Shown here piece after piece: positions 7,430 through 13,199 of a stretch of 13,199 bases of DNA. Made by a program: the position numbers and the translations under genes. Each line of letters begins with the position of its first letter. Position 1 is the stretch's first letter. A model generated the notes under the pieces. It saw nothing but the letters and a program-made list of their open reading frames with translations. It ran no database searches and had not been told where the DNA came from. The stretch is from Candidatus Competibacteraceae bacterium (lineage in GTDB: Bacteria > Pseudomonadota > Gammaproteobacteria > Competibacterales > Competibacteraceae): positions 1 to 13,199 of the forward strand of contig JAAUQA010000034.1 of NCBI GenBank assembly GCA_012032855.1, read 5' to 3'.

Positions 7430-8131
7430 TCACCATGTTTCACCGAACGGTCTGATATCTAACTCGAAGGTCCATGCCGAGCGCGGCTGGCGAGTGAGAA
7501 AGAACACGGATTCTGCAATATCTTCCGCGCGCATAAAAAAGTCATCCGGCTTGTCGGGCATAGCCTGTCGGGTCTGAGGCAAACCGATAATCCCATCGAC
7601 GATGACATAGGCCACGTGAATCCCGTCCGGACCCACTTGACGCGCTATAGATTGCGCCAAACTGCGTTGGGCAGCTTTAGCGGAGGCAAACCCTACAAAA
7701 CCGGCTGCGCCTTTCAAGGACGCCGTTGCACCGATAATTACGATATTCCCGTGTTGTGCCGAACGCATGGTGGGCAAAACCTGTTGGATGGCCAACAAAC
7801 AACCGAAGGTGGTCACCCGCCAGGCTTGCTCGAAGGCTTCCGGGGTAGTTTGGTCGATGGACGCAAAATCCCGCGTGGAGGCATTATAAATCAGCGTATC
7901 GACCGGACCGAGTTCTTGCGCAATGCGGCTAAATGTCTCGGCAACGGACTGGGTATCCGCCGCATCGCAAACGTAACCGTGAGCATCTTCGAGAGTCTGT
8001 TGCAAATCCTGAAATGATCGCTCATTACGCGCCAGTAGAGCGACCCGATAGCCGTTGGCGGCGAATTTACGGGCAAACGCAGCGCCGTTTCCGGGACCGA
8101 CTCCGACAATAACGCACACGGGTTTAGTCAT
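7430..8131 (-). CDS. SDR family oxidoreductase with atypical active site
   Basis: A 233-residue short-chain dehydrogenase/reductase. The Rossmann start is VIVGVGPGNGAAFARKFA (8-25), with the glycine loop G10-x-G12-x-G14-x-G16 in a slightly altered form; LLARN follows strand 2 and suggests NADP; YNAST (82-86) replaces the usual NNAG. The catalytic motif YxxxK reads FASAK (148-152): the lysine is kept but the tyrosine is phenylalanine. The usual serine 13 residues before it is alanine (Ala135), with Ser138 nearby. So it may be a reductase with another mechanism, or not an enzyme of the classical type. The start is ATG at 8129-8131, overlapping the stop of the upstream gene (ATGA). The longer frame to 8167 lies in that gene. 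Substrate unknown; no link to hemB is shown beyond co-transcription. Confidence 0.85.
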   Translation of the reverse strand: MTKPVCVIVGVGPGNGAAFARKFAANGYRVALLARNERSFQDLQQTLEDAHGYVCDAADTQSVAETFSRIAQELGPVDTLIYNASTRDFASIDQTTPEAFEQAWRVTTFGCLLAIQQVLPTMRSAQHGNIVIIGATASLKGAAGFVGFASAKAAQRSLAQSIARQVGPDGIHVAYVIVDGIIGLPQTRQAMPDKPDDFFMRAEDIAESVFFLTRQPRSAWTFELDIRPFGETW

Positions 8132-8493
8132 GAGAAGTGCCCCCAGCGGTGAGAAATTGGCAGACATTCTTCACAAAGGTTCATACCTTCGTGCGTTCCG
8201 CCATCAAGCACGACAAATGCAAGATCACTATACAATTCATTACCATCAAATTTGGCCGGATTCAAATCGCGATTAATCATCAGATGATTGCACTTTTCAC
8301 AATGGAACAATGACATTTTTTCCATTGGAATGAATCGTGTTTCGTACTCAACCAATGTGAGATCGTACTTCTTTAATAACGAATTCATCTCTTCATCGAG
8401 ACTCTCAAGTTTTTCGTCAAACGAACCACTCTCTATCTCCTTACTATCTGTTACGAAGTAGCTAAAGTGTTTTCGAATAGCGATCTGTTTCAT
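8128..8493 (-). CDS. Hypothetical protein with two CxxC pairs, AT-rich
   Basis: A 121-residue protein that I do not recognise. The first half is acidic and likely helical (DEKLESLDEEMNSLLKKYD). Then come two cysteine pairs, HCEKC (64-68) and LCEEC (106-110), separated by 38 residues, a layout that could bind one zinc or form disulfides. ATG at 8491-8493 has AGGAG six bases upstream, so it is probably translated. It begins 21 bp after the uup stop and its own stop overlaps the SDR start (ATGA), so it is a real member of the run. By hand count its GC is about 40%, visibly below its neighbours, which suggests later arrival. No attC-like site follows it, so it is not clearly a cassette. Confidence 0.7.
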   Translation of the reverse strand: MKQIAIRKHFSYFVTDSKEIESGSFDEKLESLDEEMNSLLKKYDLTLVEYETRFIPMEKMSLFHCEKCNHLMINRDLNPAKFDGNELYSDLAFVVLDGGTHEGMNLCEECLPISHRWGHFS

Positions 8494-8514
8494 TTCTTAC
8501 TCCTAACGGCGTAC

Positions 8515-10419
8515 TCAAGAGCTCTCACCGAACGCTTCCAGCGCCTCCCAACGACTATAAGCATCCTCCAAATCATGCTGCAGCACTTCCAATTGAGCCA
8601 ACGTTGTTTTGATCTGCTCAGCGTCGCGTTGGTAAAAATCCGGCTGCGCGGTTTGCTCTTGCATCGCGTTTAAGTCGTTTTCCAACTGCTCAATACGGGT
8701 CGGCAGCTGTTCCAGTTCGCGCTGTTCCTTGTAGCTTAGTTTGCGTGGTTTAGCGTCGAGTTTAGCGGGGGAATGCTTAGCTTTATCCGATTTAGCGGCT
8801 TCAGTTCGACGTGGTGTACTTGCCGGTACGGTGCGTTGCCTTAGCCAGTCATCATAGCCGCCAACGTAGGTTTTGACTTGGCCGTCACCCTCAAAAGCGA
8901 ACACATGAGTGACTACGTTGTCCAGAAACGCCCGGTCGTGGCTCACCAGCAGTAACGTGCCGTTGAACTCGGCTAACAAATCTTCCAATACTTCCAGCGT
9001 TTCCAAGTCCAGATCGTTGGTGGGTTCGTCCAGCACCAACAAATTCACCGGTTTGGTGAACAAGCGTGCCAGCAACAGCCGGTTGCGCTCGCCGCCGGAC
9101 AGGGTATTGGCCGGAGCACGTGCACGCTCCGGGGTGAACAGGAAGTTTTTCAGATAGCTGATCACGTGCAGTTCGCGCCCGTTAACCTGCACGGTATCGC
9201 TGCCCTCGGCTACGTTGGCGATGACCGATTGGTTATCGTCCAGTTGCGCTCGATGCTGATCGAAATAGGCGATTTGTAACTTGGTGCCCAGTTGTAACGA
9301 CCCGCTGTCCGGTTCCAGACGTCCCAGCAGTATTTGCAGCAAGGTTGTTTTGCCAACCCCGTTGGGACCGATCAAGCCGATCCGATCACCCCGTAAAATA
9401 CGGCAGGAGAAATCCCGGATCACCGGCTGACCATCGAATGCTTTGCTGATGTTGCGCGCCTCCAGCACGATCTTGCCGGATTGATCCCCAGCGACATCCA
9501 ACGCAACCGTGCCCTGGCGCTCAATGCGAGCTTGGCGCTCCTCGCGCAACGCTTTCAAGGCGCGCACCCGGCCTTCGTTGCGGGTCCGCCGGGCCTGAAT
9601 GCCCTGGCGAATCCACACTTCCTCCTGGGCCAGTTTCTTGTCGAATTCGCCGGTGTGCTTGGCTTCCTCGTGCTGGCGTTCTTCGACCCGACGCAGATAA
9701 TTGGCGTAATCACCCGGCCATGAGGTGAGTTGACCGCGATCCAATTCCCAGATTCGGGTAGCGAGTTTGCGCAAAAACCGCCGGTCATGAGTGACGAACA
9801 ACACCGCGCCGGGATAGCTGAGTAGGAACTCCTCAAGCCATTCAATAGCCTCTAAATCCAGATGATTGGTCGGTTCATCCAGCATCAGCACTGCCGGTTC
9901 CTGCACCAGGGCGCGACCCAGCGCCACCCGTCGTTGCCAGCCACCGGAGAGTTGTTGGACCGATGTTTCCGCCGGTAACCGCAAGCGGCTGATGATTTGC
10001 TCCACCCGTTGCTCCAATCGCCAGCCATCAGCAGCTTCCAACTGCTGTTGCAAATCGTGCAAATCTTTTAGAGAGGCGTCGTCAGAGTCATCAGCGAGTT
10101 CGAGCGACACGCGATGATAGGCTTGGATCAGTTCGGCCACATTGCCCAATCCTTGAGCGACCACCTCGAACACGGTGCCTTCGGCATCCAGCATCGGTTG
10201 CTGACTCACCAGGGCGGCGCGACTGCCGCTTTGCCATTGCAGTGTTCCGTCTTCGGCGGTCAGTTGACCGTCCAAAATCCTGAGCAGCGTCGATTTGCCC
10301 TCGCCATTACGGCCGAGCAGACAGATGCGCTCGCCACTTTCAATAGTAAAGCCGACGCGATCCAGCAAAGGCTGGGCACCGATGTGGTATTCCAGATTAG
10401 CAACAGTCAATAAGGTCAT
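8515..10419 (-). CDS. uup: ABC-F ATPase Uup
   Basis: A soluble twin-ATPase ABC-F protein with no membrane segments; Uup-type members act on ribosomes and influence transposon precise excision and genome stability. The 634-residue length equals Uup of E. coli almost exactly. First domain: Walker A GRNGEGKST (36-44), signature LSGGW (157-161), Walker B with D181-E182. The charged inter-domain linker (about 235-310, rich in Arg and Glu) is the ABC-F hallmark that reaches the ribosome. Second domain: Walker A GPNGVGKTT (351-359), signature LSGGE (440-444), Walker B D464-E465. A lysine-rich stretch (540-565) leads to the C-terminal coiled coil (565-625), which in Uup binds DNA. The start is ATG at 10417-10419; the frame to 10557 has no family match. 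A weak ribosome site precedes it. Confidence 0.95.
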   Translation of the reverse strand: MTLLTVANLEYHIGAQPLLDRVGFTIESGERICLLGRNGEGKSTLLRILDGQLTAEDGTLQWQSGSRAALVSQQPMLDAEGTVFEVVAQGLGNVAELIQAYHRVSLELADDSDDASLKDLHDLQQQLEAADGWRLEQRVEQIISRLRLPAETSVQQLSGGWQRRVALGRALVQEPAVLMLDEPTNHLDLEAIEWLEEFLLSYPGAVLFVTHDRRFLRKLATRIWELDRGQLTSWPGDYANYLRRVEERQHEEAKHTGEFDKKLAQEEVWIRQGIQARRTRNEGRVRALKALREERQARIERQGTVALDVAGDQSGKIVLEARNISKAFDGQPVIRDFSCRILRGDRIGLIGPNGVGKTTLLQILLGRLEPDSGSLQLGTKLQIAYFDQHRAQLDDNQSVIANVAEGSDTVQVNGRELHVISYLKNFLFTPERARAPANTLSGGERNRLLLARLFTKPVNLLVLDEPTNDLDLETLEVLEDLLAEFNGTLLLVSHDRAFLDNVVTHVFAFEGDGQVKTYVGGYDDWLRQRTVPASTPRRTEAAKSDKAKHSPAKLDAKPRKLSYKEQRELEQLPTRIEQLENDLNAMQEQTAQPDFYQRDAEQIKTTLAQLEVLQHDLEDAYSRWEALEAFGESS

Positions 10420-10486
10420 GAGGATTTCAGTGGGAGAACCGCAGTTAAGACGGATAGGACGATAAAAAGGATTCAGAAACAGGTCG

Positions 10487-10492
10487 ATTATA
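10487..10492 (-). promoter_or_regulatory. Candidate -10 box for uup
   Basis: A perfect TATAAT on the minus strand, about 68 bases upstream of the uup ATG, in the 148-bp gap after the exonuclease gene. No good -35 box lies 16-18 bp further upstream, so it would be a weak or activator-dependent promoter. It would let uup and the genes after it be expressed apart from the exonuclease gene. Confidence 0.4.
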
Positions 10493-10517
10493 CGGTCGGG
10501 CCTTGCATTTCGGTAGT

Positions 10518-10532
10518 GTGGGCATCGCCCAC
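10518..10532. repeat. Short palindrome GTGGGC-ATC-GCCCAC
   Basis: A perfect 6-bp inverted repeat with a 3-bp loop in the gap between the exonuclease and uup genes, continuing to CTAC on the minus strand. It resembles dispersed GGTGGGC/GCCCACC repeats of many proteobacteria. No T-run follows, so it is not a convincing intrinsic terminator. Confidence 0.45.
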
Positions 10533-10567
10533 CATGTCCAATTACCCGCGGCCCCAAAATGGCTAAG

Positions 10568-12709
10568 CTAATAGCTAATCCGTGCCTGTTCGATATTCTT
10601 GCACGCTGCGCTGGCCTGTCCCAGCGTCCGAATGCCCCGTTCCGCCAGCAACGGTATCAAGGCGAGAAAAATCTGCGCAGTGGTCAGCGTATCGCCCATC
10701 GCGGTATGGCGGCCACTAACTTTGACCCCGAAGCGGGCGGCGATTGATTCCAAGCTGTTGTCTTCCTGATTCGGGTGAACGACGTAGGCTAATAACAGCG
10801 TATCCAGTGCCGGATTGGTGAAGCGAACGCCTGTTTTGGCTTCTTTAAGCTCAAAAAAGCGCATATCGAACGCCAAATTATGTCCCACGATAACCGTATC
10901 CTCGACAAAACGATGAAAGCGCGGCAACACGTCATCCAAAATCGGCTTATCTTTTAGCTGGTTGTTTGAGAAACCGTGTATCGCCATCGCCGCTTCGCTG
11001 ATCGGACGCCGAGGATTGACCAGGCAATCGAATGCCTCGCGCTTCAATATCCGTTCATTGACGATACGCATCGCACCGATGGCGATGATTTCGTCTCCTT
11101 CGCTTGGATTTAACCCGGTGGTTTCGGTGTCGATCACGGTGTAATGCAGCTCTGATAACAGACAATCGTCCAACGCCGACTGTTGCTCAGGGCGGTGAAA
11201 CAAGTGGAAGTCGTAATAATGATGATCTTCGCCGCCGTCCTCGCCCTGCGGTTGATCGATTTCTTCCTTACCACCAGCCAAGGCCGGCAACAAGAGTCGC
11301 ACCGCGTTGCGGCCCGGCTCGGTCTCAATTTGGGTCCATACCGCGCCACCGTGATGTTCCACCACATCTTGCAAGGTCACGGCGACGCCCTGTTGATCGG
11401 CCAACAAGGGCCGCTTACCCCAAGCACGAAAGGTCGCCATATCTAATGCCTGTCCGTGCCAACTCAGCATAAAACAGGCAAAGGGAAACTGCGGCTTTAA
11501 TTGCAACCGCATGTGTTGCGCTTGGCAGACCTCAAGCAGTTGCTCGACCACGAATAACATGGCCTGAATCAGCGCATAGCTGTCCATTTTCAACCGCAGT
11601 GGTTCTTGCGGCGCATCTATCGCAATGGGGTTTGCGAAGGTGTCTTGAAACCGCCGTTCAATCGCGGCCAGCAAATCATTGGCCGTGCCTTCCTCCAATG
11701 GCCACTGCACTTTCAGATAGTCGGAATACTCGGCCACCGTGTTGTCCAAGTGCTCGCTGAGTTTGACGGTTTCGTCCCGCACCACGGTGTGAAATTGCTG
11801 TAACCGATCCTGATCCATGTCCGGATATGCCAAGATCATTTCGATCGCAGCCCGGATTCCGGCAATCGAGGAACGCTGCCCCTCAGTCAAGGAACGCAAT
11901 AAAGTGCCCATGCGGTTTTCAACTTCCGCGTGCTGGGTAATGTCCTCCAGAGTCAGGATATAACCGGTACGGTTTTTATATTTATCCAGCACCGGCACCA
12001 AATGGACGCTCAACAAGCGGCCGCCGGCACGGGAAGTGACAAAGGGCGCGGACGGATTGCCGTCACCTTGGGCCAACCGGTGTTCGATATGCAGCAACGC
12101 GTGATTGATCAGGCTTTTGTCTAATACACCGTGGACGGAACGACCCAAGCCGATCCAACCGACTGCCGGCTGATTCGCGTCTTCCAACAACCGCTGGGCA
12201 CGTTGGTTATACAATAATATTTTGCCTTCCTGATTACATACCAGCACGCCCTGAGTCAGCTTGGACATCAACGCCGATAGGGTGTTTTTTTCCTCTTCCA
12301 GAGCGGCGTTGGCAGCCCGAATCTGTGCCTGTACGTCGTCTTGCGACTGCTGATGATGCTCCGCCAACAGATTCACGCTGCTGATCATATCCTGCAATTC
12401 CGGGCGACCGTCGGGCACCAAGCGATGGCTGGAGTTGCTCATGGCGATGATGCGAATCTCTTCAGTCACAGCTTTCAACGGGTTGATGTACCAACGAAAT
12501 ATCAGGTTGACGCCAAGCCCCAAGAGCAACAACAGAAACAAACCGGTGAGTATCGGCATACCGGCGTGGGCTACCCAGAAACCGGTTACTTGCGCACGTT
12601 CCTCGGGCGCCAAACTGAGCCACAACGTCCAACCGCCGATCACAATAATGCCGCACTCCAAAACCGCGGTCGCCAAGAAAATGAACCAGGCATTGCCTTT
12701 CACGCGCAC
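10568..12709 (-). CDS. Membrane HAMP-PAS-pseudokinase fused to DEDDh 3'-5' exonuclease
   Basis: A 713-residue fusion. Two membrane helices (about 9-31 and 52-72) flank a short periplasmic loop; a HAMP domain (73-125), a coil and a PAS domain (150-262) follow. Residues 265-335 look like a histidine-kinase dimerisation helix pair, but the H-box position reads LTEGQRSSIAGIRAAIEMI with no phospho-accepting histidine. Residues 345-477 keep only the last part of an ATPase fold (DVVEHHGGAVWTQ, EPGRNAVRLLLP). After an acidic linker, 522-690 is a complete DnaQ-type exonuclease: Asp527-Thr-Glu529 (DTETTG), Asp615 (HNLAFD) and His668 with Asp673 (GRHTAMGD). Thus the nuclease looks active and the kinase dead. 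The start is GTG at 12707-12709; GTG at 12701-12703 also fits a GGGG site. It is 15 bp after the DUF294 gene. Signal and nucleic acid substrate are unknown. Confidence 0.9.
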   Translation of the reverse strand: MRVKGNAWFIFLATAVLECGIIVIGGWTLWLSLAPEERAQVTGFWVAHAGMPILTGLFLLLLLGLGVNLIFRWYINPLKAVTEEIRIIAMSNSSHRLVPDGRPELQDMISSVNLLAEHHQQSQDDVQAQIRAANAALEEEKNTLSALMSKLTQGVLVCNQEGKILLYNQRAQRLLEDANQPAVGWIGLGRSVHGVLDKSLINHALLHIEHRLAQGDGNPSAPFVTSRAGGRLLSVHLVPVLDKYKNRTGYILTLEDITQHAEVENRMGTLLRSLTEGQRSSIAGIRAAIEMILAYPDMDQDRLQQFHTVVRDETVKLSEHLDNTVAEYSDYLKVQWPLEEGTANDLLAAIERRFQDTFANPIAIDAPQEPLRLKMDSYALIQAMLFVVEQLLEVCQAQHMRLQLKPQFPFACFMLSWHGQALDMATFRAWGKRPLLADQQGVAVTLQDVVEHHGGAVWTQIETEPGRNAVRLLLPALAGGKEEIDQPQGEDGGEDHHYYDFHLFHRPEQQSALDDCLLSELHYTVIDTETTGLNPSEGDEIIAIGAMRIVNERILKREAFDCLVNPRRPISEAAMAIHGFSNNQLKDKPILDDVLPRFHRFVEDTVIVGHNLAFDMRFFELKEAKTGVRFTNPALDTLLLAYVVHPNQEDNSLESIAARFGVKVSGRHTAMGDTLTTAQIFLALIPLLAERGIRTLGQASAACKNIEQARISY

Positions 12710-12724
12710 TTACCCCACATCGGC

Positions 12725-13199
12725 TCAAGACACCATATTCAGCTTGAAATGGTAGTGGATAAATGACTTGAGTTCCTTGACGATCTTGAAAGAATTCTTC
12801 AGCAAGTTTCGCTCTAAGTTATTAAGCTGTTTTGGGTTTATTCGATTATGTGGAGCCTCGCCCTGTTCCCACAATGCCAATTGTCCACGCAATCTCAACA
12901 TCGACATGAACTCGAAGGCTTCGATTAAATCCGCAGTGAAGCGATCATCGAACACCCCACGACCGCTGAGGGCTTGGATGCGGGCGATGGTATTGGTTTC
13001 GGTGAGCTGTTGCTCCAGAGCCAAGCTGCGCACGCCGTGCACGATGGGAAAAATACCGCCTTTTTTAATATCCAACTGCTTTGCATGCGCACCTTTTTCG
13101 GTAATAAACCGATCGAACAAGCCCAGCGGCGTTTCGAAAGATTGAATCGCCTTGGCGAAATAGGCCAACGCGCCGGAATGGTTTCGCAGCAGATAAACA
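12725..13199 (-). CDS. DUF294 nucleotidyltransferase-like protein, C-terminal part
   Basis: The frame is open to the right window edge, where codons read VYLLRNHSGALAYFAKA, so only the last ~157 residues are seen. The visible part is the C-terminal substrate-binding-like domain of DUF294 proteins (GLFDRFITEKGAHAKQLDIK, KKGGIFPIVHGVRSLAL, then RIQALSG). In full-length relatives it follows cyclic-nucleotide-binding, CBS and nucleotidyltransferase domains; those are not in the window. The usual role is unknown; related GlnD-type domains suggest signalling or nucleotidyl transfer. Its stop is 15 bp from the sensor-exonuclease start, so the two are probably one operon. From general recollection, DUF294 proteins and DnaQ-like exonucleases occur side by side in other gammaproteobacteria, which hints at a joint job. 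Confidence 0.8.
   Translation of the reverse strand, partial: VYLLRNHSGALAYFAKAIQSFETPLGLFDRFITEKGAHAKQLDIKKGGIFPIVHGVRSLALEQQLTETNTIARIQALSGRGVFDDRFTADLIEAFEFMSMLRLRGQLALWEQGEAPHNRINPKQLNNLERNLLKNSFKIVKELKSFIHYHFKLNMVS

Noticed and set aside
8498..8508. GTTAGGA before the AT-rich gene as an attC closing box
   Set aside because: The last base breaks GTTRRRY, no opening box or arms are present, and it doubles as the ribosome site (AGGAG). Mentioned only as a hint.
10518..10532. Palindrome as an intrinsic terminator after the exonuclease gene
   Set aside because: The stem is short and no T-run follows on the minus strand.

Overview
The window looks like a piece of a gammaproteobacterial chromosome. 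The clues are a Uup-type ABC-F protein, a Mg-type (Asp-rich, Cys-free) HemB, an AroE in tight overlap with HemB, and a DUF294 protein next to an exonuclease. A methylotrophic or related gammaproteobacterium is possible, but this is an impression, not proof. Every gene I accept lies on the minus strand, so the biological reading order runs from 13199 down to 1.

Right part (13199 to about 3795) is a compact, co-directional housekeeping block. In transcription order it holds: the C-terminal half of a DUF294/CBS-type nucleotidyltransferase-like protein (cut by the window edge); a 713-residue membrane protein joining HAMP, PAS, a degenerate histidine-kinase core and a complete DEDDh 3'-5' exonuclease; a 148-bp gap with a good -10 box and a small palindrome; uup (ABC-F ATPase); an AT-rich four-cysteine protein of unknown function; an SDR oxidoreductase; hemB; aroE; an FMN-binding split-barrel protein; a 52-codon remnant resembling the start of a ROK sugar kinase; and a NahK-like sugar/aminoglycoside-type kinase. 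Start/stop overlaps (ATGA, TGATG, TAGTG) join many of these genes, which suggests coupled translation.

Left part (about 3760 to 1) is different in character: AT-richer small genes, each followed by a short imperfect palindrome with the layout of an integron attC site (RYYYAAC-like box, inner arms, GTTRRRY-like box). Reading leftward the cassettes carry: a frameshifted membrane-anchored protein; a YefM/YoeB toxin-antitoxin pair with its own palindromic operator; a small membrane protein; a GNAT acetyltransferase; a DUF4442 hotdog thioesterase-like protein; and a DUF2235 (Tle1-like) hydrolase broken by a frameshift at the window edge. In two cassettes the stop codon lies inside the first attC box, as expected for true cassettes. 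No integrase is present at the upstream (right) end, where attI and intI would normally sit, so within this window the array is a cluster of attC sites lacking an integrase (a CALIN-type array). It ends abruptly against the housekeeping block.

The main points for a second look are the integrase-less cassette array, its two single-base frameshifts, the toxin-antitoxin cassette with its operator, the sensor-exonuclease fusion, and the ROK-kinase remnant that overlaps the next kinase gene by one base.
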